From contig JAXGGA010000067.1 in NCBI GenBank assembly GCA_038373865.1, positions 186,001 to 250,000 on the forward strand: a stretch of DNA of 64,000 nucleotides. The letters are read 5' to 3'. Position 1 is the stretch's first letter. Each line of letters begins with the position of its first letter. The position numbers were made by a program, and so were the translations under genes. The notes under the pieces were generated by a model. It worked only from the letters and a program-made list of their open reading frames with translations. It was not told the origin of the DNA and searched no databases. Positions 34,001 to 45,711 of this stretch are shown here, in pieces. Source of the DNA: Uloborus plumipes. Taxonomy: Eukaryota > Arthropoda > Arachnida > Araneae > Uloboridae.

Positions 34001-34775
34001 TTATTTTAGAACATAACTTTAAATGTCATACATAATTTTTAACAAATATAACTTATATATCAGTACAACACTTTAGGAGCTTTTCATCACCTTTATTCAA
34101 AAAAAAGGAAGTTACATTTTTGAAATATATATTAGACAGTAAATAGGGAGCAAGGTAATCTAAAAATACCTTAAATGAGACTATATTTCTTACGTTTATA
34201 TTAGCACTTATATAAAATTAGTTTACATCGAAAAAAATCTTGTGTCTCATCTTAAAGAAATGTTAGCATTGAAAAATTGAAGCTTTATTAGTTTAAACAG
34301 ATGCAAAGTTATTATGGAAAACATCAAATAACAATTAAACTAAAAAAAGAACAACACTAAGATGATAATTTTGATAATATTGCTATGAAATTCCTTTATT
34401 TTAGAACATAACTGTAAGTGTCATATATATTTTTTAACAAATTTAATTTATATATCAGTACAACACTTCAGGAGGTTTTTAACACCTTTATTCAGAAAAA
34501 AGGGAAGCTGCATTTTTAAAATATATATTATACAGGAAAAATGAAGTAAGATAATCCAAAAATACTTTATATGACACTATATTAATTACACTTACATAAA
34601 ATTAGTTTACGTAGAAAAAAATCTTTTCTCATCTTAATAAATTTTAGCATTAAAATTTTGAAGCTTTATTAACCTATAAAAATACATAGTTATTGCGGAA
34701 AACATCAAATAACAATTAAACTAAAAAACTCATATAATTTTGGCAATATTACTATGAAATACCTTTTTATCTAAA
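34001..34775. repeat. Diverged 395-bp tandem duplication
   Basis: TTATTTTAGAACATAACT starts at 34001 and again at 34396. The copies share ATATATCAGTACAACACTT, ATAAAATTAGTTTACRT, GAAGCTTTATTA and GGAAAACATCAAATAACAAT, and both end near GCTATGAAATTCC or ACTATGAAATACC. Identity is around 80-85%. No coding content is visible. Confidence 0.85.
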
Positions 34776-35030
34776 AAAATCCACTCGTTCTAATAAATGT
34801 GTTTTCCGTCAACTGCGCTCGAAATCCGAAACACATAACCTTTAAACAACGTCGACAAAGATACGAGATCAAAACACCGGAATTAACCTTATTTCGTAGC
34901 GTGACGAAGTTGAAAGGTTAATTAAAACACCATCTGGGTCCTTCGGAATGAAGTTTTGCATCTATTTTTGACACTCAATAATGTCGGGAAACTGAAGAGT
35001 ATTTTCTGGGTTATTAGAATTCTTATTTCG

Positions 35031-36850
35031 CCTGTTTCATGGGTAAGGGACGAAATTTCTGCTTCGTAGACGTCATTTATGTCACTAACTTAATTAAAAC
35101 GTGGATACTGAAAAGCCAGCCAAAAAAAGTTGGCATTTTTGATGTTGGTATTATACGGTATGCATTTATTTTTGCTCATTCAGTTTTAGAATCAAAGGTA
35201 ATTTTTAGGACATGATTTATGATTATATGCCACATTCTTTTTGAATTACTAAAAATATTTGTATTTAAATCTCCTTTTCACTTCCAAGCAAATAAAATAT
35301 TGCATTTACGAAATAATTTATGCTCAAATTTTGATCAAAATCAAATCAGAAATAGCTTTGGCGAGGTTCTTCGCATTATCTATACGTACGGACATATATG
35401 AGGAAGGGAAAAGTCTTTATAAACTGTTTTTAGAGATCGCATTTAGCCTGTTTCATGGGTTAGGGACGAAATTTCTGCTTCGTAGATGTCATTTATGTCA
35501 CTAACTTTAATAAAACGTGGCCACTGAAAAGCCATCCAAAAAAAAGTTGCCATTTTTGATGTTGGTATCATACGGTATTTCGTGACATATGCATTTATTT
35601 TTGCTCATTCAGTTTAAGAATTAAATGTAATTTTTGGGACATGATTAGGATTATATGCCGCATTCTTTTTAAATTACTAAAAATATTTGTATTTAAATCT
35701 CCTTTTCACTTCCATGGTAAAGTAAATAAAATGTTGCATTCACGAAACAATTTTCACTTAAATTTCAATCAAACAAATCAGAAAACATGACCACTGAAAA
35801 ACCATCCAAAAAAAATTGGCATTTTTGATGGTGGTATTAGGGATGCGCCGATAAGCAAACTTGCTGATTACCGATTACCGATTAATCTGCTGTTGATAAT
35901 CGGCCGATTAATCGGCCAAGCCAATTAATGATCAGTATGTTTTTTTCTTTAATACTAACAATTTCACCATCACCGCTTTTTTCTTTCGTTTACAATTGTG
36001 ATTTTAGAAATTGTAATCTATTTATGAGAGAAAATATATACTATTTATTTATTTTTTCATTTTTCTAATTTCTCAAAATTAATTTCAAAATTTTATCCTA
36101 TTTCTTAAAACCAATTTCCATATTATTGTCAATAATATTATATTAACACATTGTTAACTATGTTACTAGACAGAAAAATTTAAAAAAAAAGAGGGGGGGA
36201 AGCTTTGTGGTGAGCACTCTAATTTAGGAGTGCATTTAATTAAAATAATTCAATATTAGTAGCCATTTCAATCAAGACTTTTATTCTTTGTGAAAATTAG
36301 AGGTTATCTAAAAGAACTGTGATAAAAAGAAAAATATTGACACATGAAAAATGTTGCAACATTGTCTATGCGTACATTTATTCAAAATAAGAAAATTTAT
36401 TTATTAAATCTTTATATCAACTATGATTATTATTATTACTATTCATACAATTATTCATCATAGTTTCACAGTGAAAGTATACTTTTTAAAATAATGTTAG
36501 AAAATATTTTTTCCGCTGATTAACCGGCACGATTTTGCCGATTATTTTTATGGCCGATAATTTCAAGGTTGAAGTAAATAAAATTTTGCATTCACGACGC
36601 AATTTCCACTCAAATTTCAATCAAAATCAAATCAGAAATAGCTTTGGCGAGGTTTTTCGCATTGTACATACGTAGGGACATATATAAGGAACGGAAAAGT
36701 ATTTAAAAGTGTTTATAGAAATCGTATTTAGCCTCTTTCATAGGTAAGGGATATCATTTCTCCATGGTTTCTGACTTTTATGTTTTTCACTTAAACAAAA
36801 CATAGTCACTGAAAAGCCACCCATGAAAGGCTGTATTTTTTAATGTTAAT
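35031..36850. repeat. ~416-bp repeat family, about 3-4 partial tandem copies
   Basis: CCTGTTTCATGGGT starts at 35031 and 35447 (spacing 416) and a diverged form at about 36731. Each copy carries GGGACGAAATTTCTGCTTCG, AGCCATCCAAAAAA, GCATTTTTGATGTTGGTAT, and TTGCATTCACGA. The third copy is interrupted by a hAT-like insertion at 35838-36567, after which the repeat resumes at GAAGTAAATAAAATTTTGCA. Confidence 0.8.
35838..36567. mobile_element. hAT-like insertion (TAGGGATGCGCCGAT terminus)
   Basis: The left end TAGGGATGCGCCGATAAG and the GATTAATCGG repeats behind it are typical of hAT-type non-autonomous elements, and the right end holds a matching set of inverted CGATTA/CCGATAA motifs (about 36516-36560). 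The flanking 416-bp repeat is visibly split by it. The right terminus and target duplication are not clean. Confidence 0.55.
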
Positions 36851-36871
36851 ATTATAACGTACAAAAAAAGT

Positions 36872-36893
36872 AATTATTATTATTATTATTATT
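36872..36893. repeat. (ATT)n microsatellite
   Basis: About seven ATT units in a row are visible. Confidence 0.95.
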
Positions 36894-37236
36894 GATTTCT
36901 ATATTAACTCAGATTTGTTTTATTTTTTTCTTGTTCCCCAAGTTTATTCTTTATGCTCGTATGGAAATGTGTGAGAAGATATCTATAATAATAAAAGCAA
37001 GTGTAATGTGTCTGTCTGTCTGTCCATTTGTCTGACCGAGCTCTCCAGCCAAATCTATCGCACGCAGGGACCTGGAATTTTTTACACGGAAGCACAAAGG
37101 GACTGGCCACCAGACCTCGAAGCCCGATTTTCTATTTTTGAATTAGAAAAATTTTAAAAAATTATTTATAAAACTTCTTCTCGAGATCGCTGCTCGCCAA
37201 TACAATATGTGTTATCGTAAATCCTTACTTCAACGA

Positions 37237-37309
37237 GCGACCCGATGGTCAAGTGGTTCTGCGCGTCAGGTTGAAGTTCCTGATGGAATGAGATCAAATC
37301 CAGGCCCGC
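37237..37309 (+). repeat. tRNA-like segment inside the Helitron
   Basis: TGGTCAAGTGG at 37246-37256 fits an RNA polymerase III A box and GATCAAATCC at 37292-37301 fits a B box, 46 bases apart. Between them GTCAGG and CCTGAT form an anticodon-like stem around TTGAAGTT. The acceptor stem and T arm pair poorly, so a functional tRNA gene is not supported; a tRNA pseudogene or SINE head is more likely. Confidence 0.4.
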
Positions 37310-37901
37310 AAGGATTTTTTCGAACAGCTGCATGTTTTTTTTTGAATGATTTTAATGATTGTAATGTCCTTATGCAGGTACATCCCCTCATGGGGATCTA
37401 CCCCATATTTTTTTATAGTACAAAATGACAGTTTTGGTCGGATCTTTGTTAAAATTGGCAATGGGGTCCTTCGATGCTGTAGAATTTTCTTATGGACGTT
37501 TGCGCCATTTTTGGGGGCTTTGAATCGATTGTGGCAATAAATGGTTTTTGATTTGCGGCACTTATATTATTTTTTCGAAAATTATATACACTATCAATTA
37601 TATTATGTTAATTTTTGTACCTTTATAAAATTCTGTATTTTATACCTTGCATTACGTTAAATTCAAGGTAAAATTAAAAGTCAAAAATTCTGAAGAAGAT
37701 AAATGTATGTTAAAAATTAAAGTAACTATTTTTTGTGATTTTCATATCTGTTGTGACCAAAAAACATCATTACAAACAAATAAAACGTATCAAACACCAT
37801 GAGTGTTGAGTTATTAGGCAAAATCTGCTGTGTAATGTTTTTTTTTCACTGCGAGAGGGGGGGGGGGTATGAACGACCATTAAAGTGACACAAATTTTTA
37901 A

Positions 37902-38318
37902 AAAATAAAGGTTGGATCTCCAATTATCTTGCTTCGTAATTTGAATCCGCCCCGGCTGTGCAACGGTACGCGATTAGTCATTCAAAAATTAATGAAAAAC
38001 GTGATCGAAGCCAGGATTTTAAATGGCAAGTTCAGAGGTGAAAATATACTCATACCACGGATTCCTATTATACCTACAGATGTGCCAATTCAATTCAAAC
38101 GTATTCAGTTTCCGATTAGATTGGCATTTGCAATGACTATCAACAAATCCCAAGGTCAAACGATGTCTGTTTGTGGCTTAGATTTGAGAACACCATGTTT
38201 TTCACACGGACAATTATACGTGGCATGCTCTCGAGTGGGTAAACCATCCAGTTTATTTGTGTTAGCTAAAGATGGACTAACAAAAAATATTGTTCACGCT
38301 ATAGCATTAAGAGATTGA
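37902..38318 (+). pseudogene. Helitron Pif1-like helicase, C-terminal fragment
   Basis: The open frame follows a TAA at 37899-37901 and ends with a stop at 38316-38318. The translation begins KVGSPIILLRNLNPPRLCNG, the conserved segment preceding the last helicase motifs in Helitron Rep/Hel proteins, and continues with AFAMTINKSQGQT (helicase motif V region) and LYVACSRVGKPSSLFVLA (motif VI, with the SR pair). ATPase motifs I-IV and the Rep nuclease domain are missing, so the product cannot drive transposition. The frame itself has no internal stop, implying fairly recent origin. It lies 258 bp from the Helitron 3' end, the normal position for this domain. Confidence 0.9.
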
Positions 38319-38576
38319 TATTGTTTAATAGTGTTACTGTCGTAATTGTTTAATGATATATAATTTTAAGGAATAAATTATAATAACTTAAAAATAATGT
38401 TTGCCTTTTGTTATTTTTATATTCCCTCATCGTTCACAGCGCTCCATGCTTATTTCACGCATATATAACATTCTTACATACATACAATATACACATTCTA
38501 CCATACATACATACTTGCGCTATTCACTTATCTGCATTTTCTAAATGCACGGGCAACGCCGGGCGGGTACAGCTAG

Positions 38577-40456
38577 TATTGCATAAATCTTAAGCGGCTT
38601 GCTGTAATAAATTGAAATTTCGAAACTAAGTACACTATGTACGATGACCACGTGTGAATCTTCTGTTTCGGTTTCAATCAGATATTCAATTAGAAAAAAA
38701 TGAATCGGTTTTTGAAGTACGTTCAATTTGATTTCAATCCGTTTTAGCAAGATATTTATCGAAGTTATCAGTCAAGCTATTAGTTGCAGTCAAGAAAAGT
38801 GAAATTAGCAGAACTTGTCTATAGTTCAACAAAAAAAAAGATGAGTAACTGTGTTCATTCTTTTTGAGTTTCATTTGCAAACTTCTTTATTTATAGTTTC
38901 ATTTATTTTTTTATACATTTCCATTATTATTTGGTTTCTATGCAGTTATTTAGAATGACAATTGTAATGTGTGTGTGTAAAACAAATAACATATTGCGTA
39001 ATATATTTCTGGTAGGGTTTTTCTAATTGCTAACATCGTTAGAATGAATCGGTATGAATAATAAATTGCTACATTTATGATAGTACATCGAATTTCCTGG
39101 CGTTATAGAAAGTTAGGTTATTTACTATGTTATTGTTTTCGGCATTCGTCTTAGAGTAAGCATAGTTAGAGGTTTTTGTTTTGACCTAAAGTTATTGAAC
39201 TCTTAGCAGTTCAAAGCACAGACAGATAAATCTATTATACCCTAAAAAATCAATCCTTCATAGTCAGTACTAAAGGTCGAGACTAGTGTCGCTACTCGCC
39301 AATGGCGACTAAATACATTTATCTGGCTGCTACAAAATGGGTGTTGATCGTCAAACTTGTGATCTACTTTTTTTTTCTGAACACAAATTACAAAGTGCCA
39401 ATGCATCGTACCAATTATAAAAAAAAAATAGTTATCAGCATTGTCACTAACGCCCAATATTAACTTGGAGCGAAAATCGATCCATCGGCTTTATCAGAAT
39501 CTAAGTACATAATTTAAATCTAGAAAATATAGTGAAGTGCGTTAGTTTTTGTTTCATTTGTATAATGTCTATCTGGATTTTGCCATAAATAATTTTAGTT
39601 TTCAGAAGAGGTTTATAATTTTTTTTCTAAACATGTTCCTTTTATGTATAGCAATTTAGGTAGAAAATATACAAGTACATAACGTCTAGCTACTATGTGT
39701 AGAATGAAGTGGAGTGGGATTATAGTTTTGGAACATGGTTCATAGTGGCTATCAACATCATCAAAGTGGCCACTAACAGCGACTTTTTGGGTTTACTGGT
39801 CACTAGCCACTCTCAAATTATTTTAGTCTCAAGCTTTAGTCAGTATTGATGTGGAAAGCAAGTGAGGGGGATACTAACTTCTAATTTTTGTATATTTTTG
39901 CTAAATCTCTGTATATACCTTGATATTTTATGACACTTATCTAGATACCGCACGATATGGTATTAATGACAAAACATTTTAATAAGAAACAATCGAAAGA
40001 ACAATGTAAAACATGCTTCTAGACGCATACGTTTTCGCTTTCCCTTCTGTTCCTGTAATCGAAATATTAGATCTTACAAATCAGCCGAAATTTTCAGCTA
40101 GTTTCATCGAATAATAAAATAAATCTTTCACATGACTTGAAAATGGATTCAGATGGTGAAATTGCGAAATCAATTTCTCGCAAAGATGCAAAATTTTTCC
40201 ATTTCCTTAAAATTTGAGCAGTCTTTCAGACGTTATATCACTATAACGGTGGACGAGGACAAATAATTTTTACATCGAAAATTGTTGTCAGTATGCTCTT
40301 TTGAATGCAATATATTTAAACTTATTTCACTATATTTAAATTTATTCGTTATATTTAAACTAGTCGTATGATTCCCAGATTCGGGCATATTTAAATAGGA
40401 AACGATCTGCTCAGATGTATTACCAGAAGGTATTTTCGATAGCAGTTATTCAGATT
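38577..40456. other. AT-rich DNA, nothing recognised
   Basis: No ORF of note, no inverted repeat with clear ends and no similarity to other parts of the window were seen. Confidence 0.45.
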
Positions 40457-40633
40457 CAGGCCTGTCATTTAGGGGGGCAGGGGGGGTCAACTGCCCCCCC
40501 CCCCCGACTTTGAGAAATCAATATATTTACACATACGTGGGCGTAGTTTTTGTTGTTTCTGGTGAAATTGTATTGTGTTTTTACCCTTCGCCCCCCCCCC
40601 CCTCCCCTGGAAAAAATTGAAATGACGTCCCTG
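40457..40633. mobile_element. 177-bp hAT-type MITE
   Basis: The ends are CAGGCCTGTCATTT at 40457 and AAATGACGTCCCTG ending at 40633, imperfect inverted repeats of hAT type. Flanks TTCAGATT (40449-40456) and TTGAGATT (40634-40641) differ by one base, consistent with an 8-bp target duplication. The interior holds long G- and C-runs (AGGGGGGCAGGGGGGG, and two C-tracts of 12 or more). Confidence 0.75.
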
Positions 40634-42999
40634 TTGAGATTACAATATACACTGTACCAATAGCTCCTCTGAACTATCCCACTTTGCCTTTCAAATGGAG
40701 CATATTCAGAATTTTACCAGCAACCGTCTGCTTGTTTTCCATTTGAAATATTTTTTGCTTCATTAGGTTTGGTATCGGCAATGAGCCAGCTTTTTGGCAA
40801 ATGTACGTCAGGATTGTTATTTAAAATATGTTGGTATGTAAATGAATTAAACCAAATATCTTCATATCCATGTTTGCTGTCTAAGATATGAGTGTCTTCA
40901 GCTTACATCTCAGTCTGAATTCCGAAATACTGATTCGTTTCTTTCATACTTTATGAATTTGGAGCAAAACGATTCGCACTGGTTCTGCAACAAATTAATA
41001 GGTTTCCTCTACTGCAAAAACGTTTGTTCACTTTGTTTTGTAAATTATAGATTTACGTTGAGTATACTTTTTCTATTTGATTTATAAATATTTTTAGCTA
41101 AGTTCATATGAAGTTGAAGAAAAAAAAATGACTATTAGTATAAGAATTGAAATTTTGAAAGAATTATTGACCGAAATAAGGAAAATCATTTCAACCTTTT
41201 ACCACCAAACTGGAACTGAAAAGAACTAAGGCAACCTCTTGAAAAAAAAACTTCTATTTTGCAAAATTTTGATTTCTGTAGCTCTGTGTAGTCTGTTTAG
41301 CTCCTTATTTACCTAATAAATCTAAAACACACCAAAAACGAAGACTTTTTAAAAAATATGTATTAATTGACACATTAAAATAGTATTATATTATTTTGTC
41401 ATGCCTACTTTTTCATAGATATAAATAAATCGTTGTTAAATATTTTCTATAATATCTCGTAAAAATTGATTGAATGAAATAGAAATGTTCTCTAATTGCA
41501 TACAAAAATGCAAACAATGCAAAACATAAACTAAAAACATGAGTCATAAAACTGTTATAACAAAGTATATGAAAACATTTTTTCGTAAAATTCGGGAAAT
41601 ATTACCGAAAGCAATTAATTACAATACCTTTTTCGCGTTATAACACTGCAATCGCTCTTTTAATGTGAATTTATCGAAAAATTCAGTTCTAATTAAGACA
41701 TTTCATTCTTGCAATTAATTAGAACTTTTACTATTAAGAAAGTTGAATACTTTTTTTTCTTGTCTTGCTTCATTTTATTTTTTTACCTTTTGCGTTAAAC
41801 TTTGATGCATGAAATAGATTTAAGTAGGTTTCTTTTCTCCTCGTTTTTAAGTAACCTGAAGAAAAGTCCTTTCTTTTTTCGAGGAGAAAAAAAAAAAAAA
41901 CACTACTCTGGTTTACAACGCACATTGTTCTAATTACTGGTCTGTCTAATGTGTTGACAATGGACAGAATAAGAGCGTTTTCATTAAAGAAGGATATTTT
42001 TTCTTCATTTTCCTGCAGTCCTTAGTAGTTTAAGAAGATGCGTTTTCTTTTATTTGTTTCTGCTGTTTTCCCTTTATGGTAATTTCCGTGCTCAGTGCAG
42101 CGCTATATTTATTTTTTAAACAATTAGAATCCCCCTTTCCGACAAAATTAATTAAATTCCTAGATATTCACGAATAGTAGTGAAATGCAGGTGAATGTAA
42201 AAAGCAATCAAAATATGACTTAGGTCATCTTACTCTTTCGAAAAATATATATTGCGTAGTACTTTGACTTTATAACAAATTAATTTGTTGCATTTTAAAT
42301 AGAAAAAAAAAATGTGTAATTAACTGCAGCAAATTTTAGATTGAAAAAAAATCAACGGTATACTTTTGAGAAAAAGTATGTTATTGAAATTTTTTAATGA
42401 TTTTACAGGATTATTTTTTTTATTTTGAAATAACTTTTAAAAAAAAATGTGTTTTGTATGAGTTTTGTTGAAGACAGTAGCAACGAATCAAATGATCTCG
42501 TGTTTCTGCTTTTATGAGCTGGGGTGTAACGTAGACCAACACCCTAGTGTTGCATCCTGAGAAGCATCCCTTGAGGGGGAATTGGTCCCCTGTTTAATCC
42601 AAGCAGAGCTGACTAGTTTTAGTGTTTTCTCTCTTGATTGAAGCAAGTGGGGTAAATCACTGAGCATGATTGCTACGAGGCACATCAACTTAGAATTGGT
42701 ATTTTGAGGGGTCCGATTTTGCTCGCTTTGCAACAATGTCATTCATTATGTATAGAAATAATCTTGAAGAATACACTGCAATTGGAGGAAAACCTGGAAG
42801 TGAATTGATTTAAAAAACCTATCTTGGGTGCGAAATTATTTTTATTCTTTTCTTTCAACTTGTTTGACTATAAAATTCTTAAGAGTTATTAAGTTTGGAT
42901 GTTGTAAAAGCACAGGCTGGTTGGCAATTTCATCACTTACAAGTGATATAAGCAATTCTGAATTCTGCACATAGAATAAAGAATTTCAAAAAGATAGAC
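40634..42999. other. AT-rich DNA with one unassigned GC-richer block
   Basis: A block at about 42512-42742 is richer in GC and open on the minus strand for 76 codons (segments SDLPHLLQSREKTLKLVSS and IKQGTNSPSRDASQDATLG). I do not recognise it; it may be a relic of an element or of a gene. The rest shows nothing. Confidence 0.4.
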
Positions 43000-43007
43000 A
43001 CGTCCAT

Positions 43008-45657
43008 TAGGGTGGAGCGAAAAACAAAAATTTTGGAATTTTATTCTGTAATACTCGGCAAAAGCTGTGCATGCGTAAGTATAAAACACATGTAAAATAT
43101 TATCAAGTTTGAACAACTCCTTTAGGGTCCTACCAGGGCTTGAACTTCTCTAAAAATACGAAAAAATGTCAATTTTCTAAAATTTTTTGGAAAATATAAA
43201 TAATCACCATTTTTATTCTAATACCACTAAAATACTTCCTTTTAACACTCTTTTCATGCATCTTAGCAATTATTTACATTCTATTCAGTATTAAATTCGT
43301 ACATGAACCGTAAAAATCCGTGAAATTAACCAAAAATTGACTTTTTTTTACCATTTTTTGCACATAGCAACAATTCTTCTTTTGTAATCCAGATACTATT
43401 TTTTGCAATGAATAGGGAAAATGCAGCTTTTAGTTGTAAATGCAATTATATTTCGTTACATTAACAGCCCAGAACGCACCACAAGGTGGTAGCTTCACTT
43501 CGGGTGTCATTCTGCATTTTCCATCCACCCAACCTCGTTGTTTACATATTTTCAACACATTTGTACGAATGCAATTTCTTTCTGATGTTAAACAGGTTTC
43601 ACCTTTTGAATCAAAGTTTGAAGTTAGACTTATGACTCAGTTTTGGCATTGATCATTGCGAGCCATGAAGTTTTTCATTTAAAGTCATATCTTGTCTTTT
43701 CCTCCAATAGAAGTCTACCGTCTCACTAACCAGCTTTGAACCCTTAAAACAGTCGGAGTGTAGAAGAGGTATGCTTAAAGAATCACTGATAAAGTGCAAC
43801 TTGTTTTTTGAAAATTAACTTATTAACGTTGCAAGAAGTGGCAAGTTAACTCAGTGGAAGATATCAAAGCTTTAAAAACGGATTAAAAAAAGAGGAAAAG
43901 TACTTGATGGATATTGTCAATGATTATCAATGTAATACAGAAAGAAAAAAGTGACCCTGATCTCACTATCAAAAATCGGAGACCTTTCAGTCATTAGCGT
44001 TCATTTATTTGAGCTAACAGAGTTATGAATCTGTTAATTTTTAAGATGAATTTCTAATGAGATGAAGATACTCGTCAGTTATATCTTTAAATAATATAAT
44101 GGTTCAGGAAATTAGAAATTAAGAAAAAGAAAGAAAATTTCCGTGAAACATGGAATTGTATGTATAATGAAAGTTACGCAATATATAATTCATTTAATTG
44201 ATGATCTTCTCTTCTTCGTGGATCCGCTGAGACGAAAAAATGCCTGCTTTGTTAATTTTGCGATTTTGTAATTGGCCATGCACGGCAGTGGACGATAGTC
44301 AAACTGTAAAAGAGTTGGGTTACGGAAAGGCATACAATATCAGAAAACACTTTAATAACTAAATGAGAACTTTTATGACCAATATTAAATTTTGAAAGTT
44401 CAAACTATGAAATTTTTTAAATTGACATCATTAATGGGAGGAAAGTAAACACGCGTTGACCAGTCAATTTATTCTTATAGTTTTAAACTTTTATAGAATG
44501 TGTAATTTTTAATATGATTACAGCTCCATGGAAATTTTCTTTCACGGAAATTTTCCTTCTTTTTTTTTTTAATTACTAATTTCTTGAACTATACAGAACG
44601 TATTTTTTAATGATATAACTGACGAGTATCTTTATCTCATTAGAAACTCAGCTTGAAAATCAACAGCTTCATAACTCTGTTAGCTCGAATTAATGAAAGC
44701 CAATGACTGAAAGGTTTCCAATTTTTGATAGTGAGATCAGGGTCACTTTTTTCTTTCTGTATTACATTGACAATGTCCATCAAGTACTTTTATCCCTGTT
44801 TAATGCTTTGGTACCTTCCACCAATTTCTTGCAACGTTAATAAGACAACTTTTCAAAAACAAGTTGTACTTTATCAGTGATTGAATAAGTATACCTCTTC
44901 TACACTCCGACTGTTTTAAGGGTTCAAAACTGGTTAGTGAAACGGCAGACTGATATTGAAGGAAGAGACAAAATATATGAATTTAAATGAAAAACGATAT
45001 GCTCGCAATCGTCAAGGTAAAAACTCAGTCATGAAACAAACTTCAAACTTTGATTCAAAAGGAGAAACCTGTTTAACATCATATAGTAATTGCATCCATA
45101 TAAATGTGTTGAAAATATGTAAACAACGTGGCTGGATGGATGTAAAAGGCAGAATGACACCCGAAATGCAGCTACCTCCTTGTGGTGCGTTCTGGGCTGT
45201 TAATGTAACGAAATATAACTGCATTTACAACTAAAAGCTGCATTTTGCCCATTCATGGCAAAAAAATACAATCTGGATTACAAAAGAAGAATTATTACTA
45301 TGTGCAAAAAATGGTAAAAAAAGTCAATTTTTGGTTAATTTCACGGAACTTGACTGTTTATGTACGAACTTAATACTGAATAGAATGTAAATAATTTTGA
45401 AGATGCATGAAAAGAGTGTTAAAAGTAAGTATTTTAATGGTTATAGAACAAAAATGGTGATTATCTATATTTTCCAAAAAATTTTTGAAAAATTGACAGT
45501 TTTTCGTATTTTTAGAGAAATTCAAGCCCTGGTAGGACCCTAAAGGAGTTGTTCAAACTTGATAATATTTTACACGTGTTTTGTACTTACGCAAGCCCAG
45601 TTTTTGCCGGGTATTACAGAAAAAAATTCCAAAATTTTTGTTTTTCGCTCCACCCTA
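43008..45657. mobile_element. 2.65-kb foldback element with perfect 8-bp target duplication
   Basis: Ends are TAGGGTGGAGCGAAAAACAA at 43008 and its complement ending at 45657, flanked by ACGTCCAT on both sides (43000-43007 and 45658-45665). Arms of about 1,145 bp (43008-44152) and 1,132 bp (44526-45657) are reverse complements at roughly 85-90% identity; the 373-bp centre is unique. The TAGGG termini and 8-bp duplication point to hAT, although other 8-bp superfamilies cannot be excluded. No transposase domain is recognised; the 70-codon frames at 43440-43652 and 45012-45224 are the same arm sequence read twice. Confidence 0.93.
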
Positions 45658-45711
45658 ACGTCCATGGTAAAAAACAAATGAAATTAGAAACTCAACTATG
45701 GGATAAATGGG

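Larger units (their letters stand above)
36982..38576 (+). mobile_element. Helitron family 3 with helicase remnant (1,595 bp)
   Basis: The 5' end is A|TCTATAATAATAAAAGCAAG at 36982, followed by a GTCTGTCTGTC tract. The 3' end at 38576 is GGGCGGGTACAGCTAG followed by T, with a GGCAACGCC palindrome just upstream. It contains the C-terminal part of a Pif1-like helicase (37902-38318) and a tRNA-like segment (37237-37309). Most of the Rep/helicase protein is gone, so it is a deletion derivative of an autonomous element. Confidence 0.88.

Noticed and set aside
37237..37309. Functional tRNA gene
   Set aside because: A- and B-box matches and an anticodon-like stem exist, but acceptor and T stems do not pair well and the segment sits in a mobile element; kept only as tRNA-like.
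39282..39830. Repeated GTCGCTA/GGCGACT and GTGGC/GCCACT words suggesting an element
   Set aside because: No consistent ends or alignment between the two clusters could be established.
42512..42742. 76-codon minus-strand frame as a gene
   Set aside because: Protein-like phrases but no family, start context or splice evidence; noted only as an unassigned GC-richer block.
43440..45234. Paired 70-codon frames starting MQLYFVTLTAQNAPQGG and a 92-codon frame on the other strand
   Set aside because: They lie in the arms of the 2.65-kb foldback element and are duplicates by structure; no known transposase motif is present.
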